In this document: positions 10,190-23,800 of the stretch, piece by piece
How positions within the stretch are numbered: the stretch's first letter is position 1
Layout of the letters: the number at the start of each line of letters is the position of its first letter
Assembly: GCF_963082655.1 (NCBI RefSeq)
Contig: NC_081554.1
Location: 66,449,018-66,513,017 of the forward strand
Source of the DNA: Stomoxys calcitrans
Lineage: Eukaryota > Arthropoda > Insecta > Diptera > Muscidae
DNA length: 64,000 nucleotides
Direction: 5' to 3'
Program-made: the position numbers and the translations under genes
The notes under the pieces: generated by a model
The model's input: only the letters and a program-made list of their open reading frames with translations
Told to the model about the DNA's origin: nothing
The model's database searches: none

Positions 10190-11515
10190 GTAAGGAAGAA
10201 CAAAAGTCGGGCGGTGCCGACTGTATAAAACCCTTAACCTACCATATAAGCACAGTGTGGAAGCTACATCCAGTTCTGTACCAATTTTGATGGACCTTTG
10301 GCAAGATTGGTCAATAAATGCACTTGCAGTGGCTCTTGGAGTGAAAATCGGGGGACATGCATATATGACAGCTATATCTAAATCTGGGCCGATTTCGATG
10401 ATATTCACTACTAATGTCGAGAGTCATAAGGAAATCCTTCCTGCCGAATTTCGAGAGAATCGGTTAACAAATGGGCATTTTATTGCAATATTTCTCAAAA
10501 TCGGACGAACATATATATGGGAACTATATCCAAATCTGAACCGATTTCGAACAAACTTCTCAGATATAGTGGTAGTCGTTGAGAAAAGCGTTAAACAAAG
10601 TTATGGCAAGATTGGTCAATAAATACGCTTGCAGTGGCTTTTGGTGTGGAAATAGGGGGATATGCATATATGGCAGCTATATCTAAATCTGGGCCGATTT
10701 CGATGATATTCACCATAAATGTCGAGAGTCATAAGAAAGTCCTTTCTGCCGAATTTCGAGAGAATCGGTTAGCAAATGGGCACTTTATTGCAATATTTCT
10801 CAAAATCGGACGAACGTATATATGGGAGCTATATCCAAATCTGAACCGATTTCGACCAAACTTCTCAGATATGGTGGTAGTAGTTGAGGAAAGCGTTATA
10901 CAAAGTTATGGCAAAATTGGTCTGTAAATGCGCTTGCAGTGGCTATTGAAGTGAAAATCGGGGCATATGCATATATGACAGCTATATCTAAATCTGGGCC
11001 GATTTCGATGATATTCACTACTAATGTCGAGAGTCATAAGGAAATCCCTCCTGCCGAATTTTGAGAGAATCTGTTTACAAATGGGCACTTTATTGCAATA
11101 TTTCTCAAAATCGGACGAACATATATATGGGAGCTATATGCAAATCTGAACCGATTACAATGAAATGTCGAGAGTGATTAGAAAATCCTTCCTGCCAAAA
11201 TTCTAGAGAATCGGTTAACAAATTACCATTTTATTGCATTATTACTGAAAATCGAACAAAGCTATATCCAGATCTGAACCGATTTTTTCCGATTTCAATA
11301 GGCTTCGTCTCTAGGCCGAAAAACATGCCTGTACCAAATTTTAAGACGATCGGATGAAAACTGCGACATGTACTTTGTGCACAAATTAACATGGACAGAC
11401 AGACAGAAAGACGGACATAGCTAAATCGATTCAGAAAGTGATTCTGAGCCGATCGGATCCAATGGATCTATCTCTCTTCCTTCTGGGTGTTACAAACAAA
11501 TGCACTAATACCATC
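10190..11515 (-). mobile_element. Helentron-like element, third subfamily (C), inverted
   Basis: Begins on the plus strand with a hairpin 'gtcgggcggtgccgac' and 'tgtataaaaccctt', and ends with 'acagacagacagaaagacggac...cgattcagaaagtgattctgagcc...tgttacaaac', the inverted counterpart of the DINE head. The core is about 2.7 units of 305 bp: '(c)gcttgcagtggct' at 10321, 10626 and 10931. Sequence differs from subfamilies A and B but the layout is the same. Confidence 0.65.
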
Positions 11516-11749
11516 CCTACGTCAAAAAGAACCTCCCGCAAAGGGAAATATATAGACCAATCATGACAATATAGAGCTCAAATGAAACAGAATTTATGTA
11601 CCGACTATGATTATATGGGGCTCATATAAAAAGTTTTTGAGAGAATAGCACGAAGCTTATATTTACTTTAAGAGCCAAATATCTGGGTGGATAGCTCACT
11701 CTCAAAATACACTCCAAACCCGACATGTTCAGCCACTACAATATAGGAG

Positions 11750-13230
11750 TCCAAAGAAAAGCAGAGTGTATGCTCTTGTCCTCAATCTCTCGAAGACTTG
11801 GCCAATGGTCGAATGAGCACGAATGATAGAGATTGCCGTCATCCCCAAATGAGTAGATGGGATTCGATGTCTGACCCAAAAGATTGTTAATAAAAATTAT
11901 AAAAAAAGAGAAGGAGAAAGAATAGAGCCCTGGAGAAGGAGAAAGAATACACCTGCGTTCAATTTGTGCTCATTGGATGAGAACCCATCCCAACCCGACT
12001 CGAATAGTGCGATCTCTGAGAAAGCTCGAAATAAATCGAACGAAGCCATTACGGACACCAAATGCGACAAGCTTTGATAGTAGTGCACCGTGCCAGACCC
12101 TTACAAATGCCTTGGAGATATCCAAAGCCACAATCTTACTCACACCAACGTTCCGACAGAAGTGCCATGAGTTCACCGGTAGAGCGATTTCTGCGAAACC
12201 CTTACTGTTGGTCGCTAAGAAGGCCATTAGACTCTAAATACCTCACAAGATGGTGATTGACCATGCTCTCCATGACCTTGGAGAGAGAGGAGCATATCGC
12301 AATTGGCCGATAATTTGCAGGGGTGTTTGCCTTACCCTTCTTGGGTATTGGCTGGACGTTCGCAACCTTCCAACGCGCCGGGAAGACTCCCGCACAGTAG
12401 GCAAGGTTGAAAAGATTGCGTAATGAACGATCGAGCATCGAAGAACACTTGCGTAAGACCAGTGTTGATATGTCATCCTGGCTCGGGGATTTATTTACGT
12501 CTAGATTTTCAAGAAAAAATATTTGGGGCATGATGCCAGTTACATTTTCGAATGATGGGAGAGGTTCATTGCTATCCGGCAGGAAAGAGTACCCTGTAAA
12601 TATATCAGCCATCAGGTTAGCCTTATCAACCGGCTCAGTGAACGTTTGATCGTCCTTAACAAGAGTTGGTATAGATTAAGAACTAACCTGTACTCTTTTC
12701 ACGAACGACCAAAAGCTCCTACTTCCTCGTGTAGAAGCAAGAACCTTAGTACGCAGACGCTGTTCGAAAAGAAATTTTTCGCTCCTAAGCACATTGGCAC
12801 ACGAAGATCTTGCCTGTTTGCGCAGCAGTTCAGTATTGGCATTTTTATCCAAGTGCCAGTTGCTGAATGCAAACTCTTTCGATCTGACAGCATCTATGCA
12901 TGTCTGGTTAAACCAACTTTTGTCGTCTGATTTAGCCGTTATAGTCTTAACTGGAATAAATGCCTTCATTACATTTCAAATTATCTTTTCAATCATTTCA
13001 TATGGTGTAAAAGAAGGCACAGCGAAGCGGGCCGGGTTCATTACAATGACAGTTTATATCCTCAAGTCTCTTCACAAAGTCATCATATTTCACCCTCTTA
13101 TTAGGACGGTATACAACCTCAACCAGAACTTTTCTACGCAAACAGTGCAATTCGGCAAAAAAAAAAATAATCCACTCTGTCTGTTGAACCAGACGAAGCA
13201 ATGGGCTTTGACTCATAGATTTCGAATTTA
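11750..13230 (-). mobile_element. LINE fragment: endonuclease-RT linker and RT N-terminal half (family 3)
   Basis: Minus-strand frames in order: linker 'FEQRLRTKVLASTRGSRSFW', 'NKSPSQDDISTLVLRKCSSML', RT blocks 'GVFPARWKVANVQPIPKKGK...NYRPIAICSSLSKVMESM', 'ALDISKAFVRVWH', and 'GSILSPSLFLIFINN' near 11900. Typical Jockey-type RT motifs, broken by frameshifts. The active-site region is degraded (YSFGDDGNLYHS). The plus-strand fragment at 32190-33110 is the same family and begins at about the point where this one ends. Confidence 0.8.
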
Positions 13231-13299
13231 GGACTGTATGTCCGCCCCCCTAACACTCAACACTTCCTCCATTAAATCTTCTAGGTCATATATTTATGT

Positions 13300-14638
13300 G
13301 CCTGAAATTAACCTATGAACATTACAAGAGTTGTATTGAATTGTTTGGAAAATTCTCTAACAAATCGTTTTGTCTTGGAGGATGGTTAAAATTAATACCA
13401 AAAAAAAGTAATTCTTTAGATATTAGTACATATTTTTTTTTATTTTAATAATGGCAGACCAAATAGGCAGTATAAGAAGATAAGATAGACATAGAATTAG
13501 TAACTGGAAGATAATTTTGAACTTAATTTGAGGGAAGGGGGTGTAATAGATTTAAAAAAAAAAAATATCTAAATACGAGTATATAATAAAATATAACAAA
13601 CACATTAATTAGTTAACAAAAATATTAGTTGTGTGTAACAAAGAGAAGAAAAAACATGAGTTGAACAACAAAATTAAGTATTTTAGGTGTATAATATTTT
13701 GTATCGTTTTTGTTTTGTTTTTTATTCTTGGTTATAAGTATGTTTCAGTTGTTTGCAATGAACACAAATAAATTTGAGTTAATAAAATAAGTTTTCGTTA
13801 ATGAATTTGTTAATGTCTCATTTTCATAACATAAATGTTTAAATATTTATTATATTATTATTTTTTTTTTTTTTTTGAGATTTTTTCTTTATCACTTAGT
13901 TCTTCTTTATTAGTTTTATAGTTAGTTAATATATTTTTGTTTTTGTATGTCATTTTGGTTTTATACTAAAAAGTTGTATTTTGGGTTTTTGTTTTATGAA
14001 AAATCTCTATGTTGTAAAATGTCTTATTAAACGTTTCAATTGTTTGTTTCTTTTTATTTTTCAAGTTGTTCTTTAAGTTGATTTCAGCACTTTGTTCAAT
14101 GTGTTTGTTTTTTTTTTTTTGTTTTTTCTATGTATTACTCCCATCATTCTAATCAACCGTGTTTTATATTTCAATTTCACCGAAAACCTAGGAAATTCAT
14201 ATCTCCACCATGGAATGTTTCAATTTTCTTCCTTCTTTTTGCGGTTTCCAGTTTAACGTTGCTTAATAATCGTTTTCAATATAATTTCTATAAAATTTAC
14301 AAAATGTTTTCTTCTTTTCCCCTTTTTTGTTTTTTTGCTTTAGTTATATAACTTTATTCTTGTTCTTAGTTGTAAGTCAGTTTTTTTCTATATATATATA
14401 TAAGATTGTTGTTTTTATATATTCATTTATTTATATATCGTCTTAGATTTACTTCATCAGTTTTCACAAAAAAAAAAAGTTTCTTATTGTTGTTCTTAGC
14501 AAATCATGAAAACCTTCTATGTTTTAAGTTGTTTTTCTGGTTTTTGTTTTTCTTTTTCTTTGTAATTCCTTAAGTTTTGCTTTCATAATTTTCTTCGTTT
14601 TCATTTGCATTTGCATGTATATATATTTTGAAATGTTT
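13300..14638 (-). other. AT-rich region downstream of the eys-like stop; probable 3' UTR and spacer
   Basis: No coding frame or repeat is recognised. On the minus strand it follows the stop codon directly and contains several AATAAA signals, the first at 14431-14426, about 210 nt after the stop. The true cleavage site cannot be chosen by eye. Confidence 0.4.
14426..14431 (-). terminator. First AATAAA downstream of the eys-like gene
   Basis: Plus-strand TTTATT; about 210 nt 3' of the stop codon. Other copies lie farther down, so usage is uncertain. Confidence 0.3.
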
Positions 14639-14826
14639 CTACACAACTATGGGCTCATCGCCATGGAGATCACAGGAGCCAATATTTTCACCTTGATATG
14701 TTGAGAAGTCTTTTATCAACGCATTAGGTTCAGCTCCGAATTGTATGTCTTGCAGGCAACCTTTGAAGGGCTGATCGAAACGTCCTTGGGTACGTTTACT
14801 CACCGATTCCAAGTTCGGGAAACCAC
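14639..14826 (-). CDS. eys: eys-like terminal exon: end of LamG3 and stop
   Basis: Acceptor CTTTGCCAG before 14826. Completes the Gly codon of DLFYLG|GFPNLESV and encodes FKGCLQDIQFG...ENIGSCDLHGDEPIVV, then TAG. The last disulphide cysteine (SCDLHG) sits 10 residues before the end, as expected for a protein ending in a LamG domain. Confidence 0.85.
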
Positions 14827-17800
14827 CTGGCAAAGAGAAAGGACAACATTTTATTTAATATATGTATCCATGAGTAATGTATCTATGTTGAATATCCAAA
14901 TGGCATATCATCTTTAAGTGAGAACTGCAATATTTTAGAAGGAACACCCTTTTCTTTCAACATAACTAAGGACTAAAGATGTTAACTAAGTTTGTCATTC
15001 CGTAAGTAATACCTAGAGGTAAATTTCAGGTAAGAGATGATCAGGGAGATATATTGGTAGATACTAGGAGATTGGAGAAGTGCAATATTTTAGAAGGAAC
15101 ACACTTTTCTTTCAACATAACTTAGGACTAAAGAGTTTAACTAAGTTTGTCATTCCGTAAGTAATACCTAGAGGTAAAATTCAGGTAAGAGATGATCAGG
15201 GAGATATATTGGAAGATAGTAGGAGATTGGAGAAGTGCAATATTTTAGAAGGAACACACTTTTCTTTCAACATAGCTTAGGACTAAAGAGGTTAACTAAG
15301 TTTGTCATTCCGTTAGTAATACCTAGAGGTAAATTTCAGGTAAGAGATGATCAGGGAGATATATTGGTCGATAGTAGGAGATTGGAGAAGTGCAATATTT
15401 TAGGAGGAACACACTTTTCTTTCAACACAACTTAGGACTAAAGAGGTTAACTAAGTTCGTCATTCCGTAAGTAATACCTAGAGGTAAATTTCAGGTAAGA
15501 AATGATCGGGGAGATATATTGATAGATATTAGGAGATTGAAGACCAACGTAGCGCAGAGGTTAGCGTGTCCGCCTACGACGCTGAACGCCTGGCTTCGAA
15601 TGCTGGCGAGACCATCAGAGGGTATAAACATATTCAGCGGTGGTATTCCCCTCCTAATGCTGGCAACATTTGTGAGGTACTATGACATGTAAAACTTTTC
15701 TCCAGAGAGGTGTAGCACTACAGCACGCCATTCTCGCCACGCCAGACTCGGCTATAACACAGTAGGCCCCTTATCATTGAGCTTTAACTTGAATCGGACT
15801 GCACTCATTGATATGTAAGAAGTTTGCCCCCGTTCCTTAGTGGAATGTTCATGGACAAAATTTGCATTTGCAGTAGGAGATTGTACGAATCAGTCACATT
15901 AACTGGCAAACGCAGTTAACAACTGTTTTATTCGGAGACCTGTGGTCCTAGAAAGTGGGCGCCTCGTCAGTTATCCCACACCAACTCCTACTGATCCCCA
16001 CAGGCTCTGCAGAAATCGTCATCTCCCTAAGCCCATCGCCATGTCTTCGAACTGGCATTGCAGAGGCTCATCAAGACTCCCACCAACAATCATGCTTCCC
16101 CAGCTTGAGAACAATCGGCGTTCTCGTTCCGAAAAACTTCGACCACAGGGCCTTGCCAACCCTGCAGTCTACAACGCCAGCCACCATCCCATCCGAATCC
16201 ACCATCAGCCAACACAAAGAAGGGTTCACCATTGTCGCCGCACTCCCAGAGTCTTTCCGCGATCCAATAGCTAACTTGTCAGACGCTTGATTACCCACCA
16301 CCCCCTGATGGACCGGAACCATGCACAATCTGATAGCAGGCCCCAAATGCGCAAGACCCTCCTAGCCTCCTCCGACAAGCCTCAACCTCACGTGACCCGC
16401 AGCCAGGGCCTACAGCGCCACCTGACTGTTCACATAAATCGTGACAGTCTAAAACTGTCCCGCTACTCAGGATCACTTCCAAGGCCCTAAGGATCGCAAA
16501 TGCCTCCGCCTATAGAGAGTTCAGTGAAGAGAAGAGATATTCACCCAGTAAGCACATTATTTATAGTAGAAATCCAATATCCCATACAGCCAACATAAAG
16601 GATGATTCACCATCGGCATCGAACTCCCAGAGTCTATCCGCGATCCAATGGTTAACTTGTCAGACACTTATATTACCCGCCACCCCTTGATGGCCCGGAC
16701 CCCTAGCACAATCTGATGCCCCCAATCGTCCGAGACCGTCCTTTAATCCCCCGACAAGCCCCAACCTCACGTGACCCACAGCCTGGGCCTTAAGCGCCAA
16801 CTGACTGTCCACATAAATCGTGACAGTCTGAAATTGCCGCCGCTACTGACTCAGGATCATTTCGAAGGCCCTGAGGATTGCAAATGCCTCTGCCTGTAGA
16901 AAGGTCAGTGAATAGAGGAGATGTTTACCCATAACCCATAATCCTATGCCTTCTCTCTGCCATAGCGGGTCACTGGCACAGCAAATACTTAACCGTGTCA
17001 ACTCTTCCTCATCCCCATAGACCCCGCAGAAACCATCTTTTCTTCGAGCCCATAGCCATGTCAGCGTACTGACATTGTAGTGGCCGGTCAAGACCCCACC
17101 AATTATCCAATTCAAGAAAAATCCCCAGTTCGAGAACAATCGACGCCCTCGTTTCGGAGAAACTCGGCCCCACGACCTTGGCAACCCTGCAGCCGGCAAC
17201 GCTAGCCCACGCTAAGTAAGCACATTCGTCATAACAGGAATCCATCCTAAACAGCCTAAACAGAGGGGGTTCACTATTGGCATGGCACTCCCGGAGTCCA
17301 TCCCCGACCCAAGGGGTGGCCCGGAACCCAACACAATATGATAGCAGCCCCAAATGTCGGAGACCCTTCTTGCATCACCCGACAAACCTGATCTCTCGTA
17401 ATAGCCGATTGCAGCCAGGGTCTTTAGCGCCGCCTGACTGTCCTCATAAATCGTGACGGCCTGAGAGGGATCCAAGAAGATCGGGACGGCCCAAACCAAA
17501 GCCATGCTACCCGGGAAACAACCTCCAGGTTGTGATCGAAGAAAAATCCGCCCGGCACATAGTCCGTCGCGTCGCCAATGTCACGTAGTCGCCCTACGCC
17601 AGCGACCATCGGCAGAACAAACGAATGCCCGAAATCCAAAGAGCGCCGTGTCCCTGACTCGCTGAGTTTGAGGGCAGTCTTCAACGCTGTGCACTCCACG
17701 AACAAGTCCAAAGGTTTCAGGTCAAGTATCGCATTCAACGCAGCTGTTGGGGCACCCATCCTCGCCCCCTATATCAGCACTGCCACAATACCCTATACCT

Positions 17801-20800
17801 TCCCCGAAAGCCCGGTGCCACACCAGGCATCCATATGTAAGGATCTTCTGTGGACCATACCTGGCCTGAGTCCCCAACTCCTGCCCAAAGAGTTGCGACA
17901 AGAGTAGAGCGAATTCAGCCTCCGTTTCTTCTCCAGTTCAATTTCTGGACAAGAATAACGCCCAGGTATATAGCCTACTGAAAGAGCGACAGCTCCATAC
18001 CATCAAGGAACGGTCCCCTGAACTCTTCATATCTCCTTCTTCTCGTAAAGAACACCAGTTCTGTCTTTCTGGCTTTCGCCCATTTCGACAGCTTCCTCAG
18101 CGCGTCCTGGAGGATATCCGTGGCAGTAGAGAGAAAGCGACCGACCCCAAAAATGACGACGTCAACAGCATAGACAACCGGCCTCATTCTTTCCTCCTCG
18201 AAGGACCTGAGGATCCCATTGATAACCAAAAGCCACAATAGGGGAGGGGATAAAACCCCACCCTGCGATGTCCCCCTAGTCACAATCTTCCTCACAGAAT
18301 CCTCAGCCAGTGATGCATTGATAATTGTACCCTTGAGCATAACATCAACCCAGTTCACCAGAAGAGCGGAACTCCCATATCAACCAGAGAACTATGAATG
18401 GACCACAACTCCAGGTCATTAAAAGCCCCTTTTATAAGCCAGGAGGCCGCCAAAGTGAAGTCGCCTGTCTGCGAGTTCCCTTCCCAACACGACAAACTGA
18501 TCGGCCTAATGTCCCTGGGCCGGGAGTGACCGGTTTCCCCACTTTGGGAATAAAAAGGACCCCACCCATCCGCCACGCAGTTGGCACAAAGCCAAGCCAA
18601 ACGTAAGCTCTAAAAATACCCTCCAGAAGCCACATGGCAAACGGATCCGCCTTCTACAGCATGGCAAGCGATATACCATCCGGTTCGGTTGATTTGTATG
18701 GCTCGAACGATTTAATTGCCTGGATTATCCCCCCCTCAACAACCGACAGCGCCACAGCACTACCTTGTTTCCAAGGGACATCCATAACGTCGGAAGTCAC
18801 CGGTGAATTATGGGCAGGAGTTCAAGAGTTTTGCAACTAGATCCCGTCCAAATTTCGCAATTCCTTAGGACACACCCGAGGATCTTCGGGGTTTTAGATA
18901 ACACTGCGGACCCATCCCATGTCAGGGTCTACTATGGAATATTAAACCGAAGTCGGAATGGGGTTCGGAGTTGAGCATGCTTGGGGGGTTAGCCCAGAAT
19001 TGCAAGAAACAGACTTGGAGCTGTCGAGTTCGGCAAGATTTCTATGTGTTATTCTGAATAGTAAGTTGAACTGGGCTTGAATTGGGGCTCTCTATTTGTA
19101 CCAGAGGCTCGTAGGTATCAGATGGGGTTTGCTAGCCAAGTTGATGCACTGACTTGACATGGCAGAAGTGCGATCAGTTATACTCTATGGTTGCCATATC
19201 TGGTGGGCTGTGGCTGAGTACACGTGACTGGCTTGGAAAGTAAGCTGTATGGGCTGACACTTACCTTGGTGGAGTGGCAGAAGGGACTGAAAAGGTTTTG
19301 GTAGAAACCTGCTGATCTCGATAACAATTCGATATCGATCTGAGGGAATTTGGCATTCTCAAGGAGGGTGGCTACGGCCAGAGTTCCATATTGGATACTA
19401 TGGATGTGGTGGATAGACTGAGGAGGGTCTCAATGTACCTGACGTCGAGACCGATTGTGCTGTACGGTTCAAGTTTAAGTTAAAAGATTAGGGACCAACT
19501 CGTTAAAGCCGATTCCGCACGGCGTGCCGCAGTGCGACACCTCTTTGGGAAGAGTTTTTACATGGCTGCCATGACAAATGGTATCGTACCTCACAAATGT
19601 CGCCAGCATTAGGGGCAGTATGCACCTCTGGCGAAATTTTAGTTACTATAAGAAATACATTGACATATCCAAAGCGAAATTTTCGTTGCCGATTAGGGGC
19701 AATATGCACCTCTGGAGAAATTTTAGTTACTATAAGAAATACATTGACATATCCAAAGCAAAATTTTCGTTGCCGATGCCGTATCTAAAAATTTCGCTGG
19801 GATGTACGCAGCTTATTTGAAATTTTTTTGTGTAACAGGGTGACACAATAGACATTGGAGAATTTTTGAAGTCTTCATCGAATTCAAGAACCTGGCCAAA
19901 TACTTTACGATAGACAAAATATGCGTAGTATATAAAAGCATCAACAGGCAGCTAAAGTTCGTCAAAACAAATGGGATACAAGTCTACAGAAAAAACTAAT
20001 TGGTCTATATTGCAAACACTTCGGCAATATGGAACTATGGTCCAGAGTTTGCCATTTTGATAGCTGTAAATGTTTTGCTGCCGAAACTACTAACAGTGCC
20101 GAAGAAGAGCCCACCGAATTGTAAGTGGAAAACAAGTATTTATCCAATACACAAACCAAATATGCAATATTCACCATTTCGTGTTTAGTTCTGCAGTTTC
20201 ACTATAGATGTCGCATGACTAACTGTAGTAAAACAAGTAAACTTGAGTTTTCATACCCTTCACCATAGGATGGGGATATACTAATTTCGTTATTCCGTTT
20301 GTAACATATCGAAATGTTCGTCTAAGACCCCAAAAAGTGTATTATTGCGCCCTCTAGTTGCTAAAGAAGTCAAAATTCAAGATCGGTTTATATAGCAGCT
20401 ATATCAGGTTATAGACCGATTTAAACCATGCTTAGCATAGCTGTTGGAAGTTGTAACAGAACACTTTGGGCAAAATTTCATTTAAATCGGATGAGAACTG
20501 TGCCCTCTAGTGGTTCAATAAGTCAAGATCCTGGGATCGGTTTATATGGCAAAAATTGCAATTTTTGCCCATGAATATTCCACTAAGGAACAGAGGCAAA
20601 CTTCTCACATATCAATAAGTGCAGTCCGATTCAAGTTTAAGCTCAATGATAAGGGGCCTCCTTTTTATAGCCAAGTCCGAACGGCGTGCCGTAGTGCGAC
20701 ATCTCCTTGGAAAGAAGTTTTACATGGCATAGTACCTCACCAATCTTGACAGCATTAGGAGGGGAAAACCACCGTTGAAAATTTTTTCTGATGGTCTCGC

Positions 20801-23800
20801 CAGGATTCGAACCCAGGCGTTCAGCGTCATAGGCGGACATGCTACGGTGGCCTCCGTTTGTTTTTATCTTAAATCGCTGAATTGTGTGTGCCGAAAACCG
20901 CCTTATTGTCAACATTAGCATTAAGCTACCCTCCAGCTGTTAGCTAAAGCTAGACGACTAGTAATGTAATAACAACAACAACAACCAACAGGTTTCCAGT
21001 AATGAGTATAAGCAAATGCAAAACAAATGTCAAATGCCGTTAAGGACAGACGAGCTGTCAACGTTTGTTAGCCAACCATAAAACAGCTGTTTGGCTTACC
21101 ACCATAATGAGGATTAGTCTTTATTTTGAATAAGTAAATGCAACTACAGTTGTCTGCGTTGGAGAATTTTTTAAACGGTGAATTGGATGAAGTCTACTTA
21201 GAATACGCGTCCAACGAAGATGAAGTAACAAAACAAAAAGCAAAAAGTGCCAATTAAATATTCAAACAGTGTTAATTGAAACGTGTTGAATTCTAATTTC
21301 AAAGTGAAGAAGTGTGAATGAAGAAAAAGAAAATGTTTGAAACAAAGTTATAAACAGGAAAGAAACATACGAAGCAAGAATAAGATACCAACCCCAGCTA
21401 ACGGACGGACATTAAAAGAGGCCACTTAACTTCACAGGTAATAACTACCGCTGGCCGGCAAATATGAATGTAAAGGAAAACAGCCAACTGGTGACTACTT
21501 ACAACAGCAGTTGCTTGATGAATATGAGAAAATGTGATACAGAAACAATGTTGCCAGAGTGAAGTGTAGACCAAAATGTTCGGGGAACACATCATAATGA
21601 AGTGAAATGAAAATTTGTTCACGAATATTCTATTGAAGAACAGCGGAGATTCTTCTCTCATAATAAAGAGTGCTGTCCGAATCCAGGTATTAAGCGTCAT
21701 TTGTGGACGCGGCTACAGTATATTTATTTCGCTTATAGAGGACAGAGTGGGCCTGGGGGTCTAAATTGGGAACCCAAGGACTGAGATCTGTTATAGACTG
21801 CCTGACCATATTACGGTTCCGCATCCGGGCAATCATGTAATGCGTGAGGTGGAGTGGTGCTAAAGGGAGGACGTCGAATGTGAAAATCTTTACGGACAGT
21901 AAAATTGCCATAAGGGCAATAACAAACAGGACGGTAAGGTCACGAACAGTCTTGCAGTGTAAGAAGGAGATTAACGTCTTCTCTGAGTATGGCAAAATCC
22001 GAATCGTTTGGGTGCCGGGCCATAACGGAGTAAGGGGGTGAAAAAGCAGACGATTTGTCGGTGAAGGCCAGAGGACTGCCTGCAATAAACTTGGTTAAGG
22101 GGCATCCAGATTATTAGATGACGAGGCTATTACTGAAAGGAAGTAAGAAGGAGGTCAGTATAGCTATTGGCATCATGACGGGTCACATAGTGCTACGAGT
22201 GAAGATGATTAGACTCTGGAGCATTTCCTATGTCATTATCCGCCATTCGCGTCTAACAGATACCGGCACTTAGGTGGGCACACAATACCGGACATGAACC
22301 AACTTAGGGGCGTGGCATGGAAAATATTTGAGAATTTTTAAGTTGCACAGAATTCCTGACATAGATTTTCTTTCTCGTGAGTACTTCTTAGTTTTTAGAG
22401 CGCAAAACAAGCCGATTACTGGCTTAGGTGTATGTCCAAAGTGGCATGGGGAGGATTAACATATGGACCGTCTTTTCAACCTAACCTAACCCAAAGTTAG
22501 GCGTTTGAAATTTTGTACAAATACTTCTTATTAGTCCTGGTTGGTTGGGAGTGTAAATGCTTCATATCGGTCCATATTTTGATATAGCTTCCATATAAAC
22601 CTATCTTGAATTCTTGAGCCTCTAGGGAACGTTATTCTTATCCGATTTGGCTGAAACTTTGCAGGAGGTGTTTTGTTATGACTTTCAACTACTGTGGTAA
22701 GTATGGTTCAAATCGGTCTAAAACCTCACATAAATGCCATATAAACTGGTCTTGAATCCTGACATCTTGAACCACTAGGAGGCGCAATTCTTATCCGATT
22801 TGGATGAAACTTTGCAAGACATGTTTAGTTATGACTTCCGACAACTGCGCCAAATACGGTTCCATCGGTCAATAACCTGATAAAGCTGCCATATAATCCG
22901 ATCTGAGGTCATGACTTCTTGATCCTCTAGAGGGCGCAATTATTATACGATTTGGCTTAAACTTTGTACAGCGGCTTCTAACACGACCTACAACAAACAT
23001 GGTCTGAATCGGTCTGTAGCCTGATACAACTCCCATATATACCGATCTCCCCATTTTACTTCTTGAGCACCTAAATGACGCAATTCTTTCTCGAACTGGC
23101 AGAAATTTTACACAATGATTTCTACTATGCTGTCCAACATTTAATTCGATAATGAATCGTACCATAACCGCACCATTAGAATAGCAATTATTTTCTTTTA
23201 TCCTTTGTTGGCCTAAACATAAATCGGTTTATATGACAGCTATATCCAAATATGGTCCGATCCGATGCATAGGCTGATTTTTCGGTTTTCCTGAGAATTT
23301 TATTTAATTTACATTACATTTCGTTGGCAACACATAACAGGTGTAGCAGATATGAGTCAAATGCGTTGCCTGATATTCATGCGACATATGCATATTTGTC
23401 TCAATTACTTTTTATCTGCTTGAAAAGTAACGTTTAAAATTACAACAATAAAGCTGAATTTAAAAAGTTCGTGCGATTGCGGTTATCGGAACATGCTCCC
23501 TTTAACTTATGTTTTGTTGTCATTTTATAATTTAGCCCAAATCGTTTCACAACTCAACCAAACATTCATTCATCCCACTATCTAAGGTCGTAGAATGCAA
23601 GTTGGCAACTCTGTATTGAATGTATGTGTTTGGAAGCTGACATGAAAAATAGTTGGGGTTCAATGAAACACAAAACATAGAAGCAATAAAAACAAATTAC
23701 AATAATCATAAGACATTTTAGTCATGCGGTTTTAAGACGGACGTTCTGATTGCTTTTGCTATTCTTATTTGATATTAGTTTTGTTTTTTCCGCTCTCTTT

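Noticed and set aside
18634..18840. Plus-strand open frame of 68 codons
   Set aside because: Lies antisense to LINE reverse transcriptase sequence.
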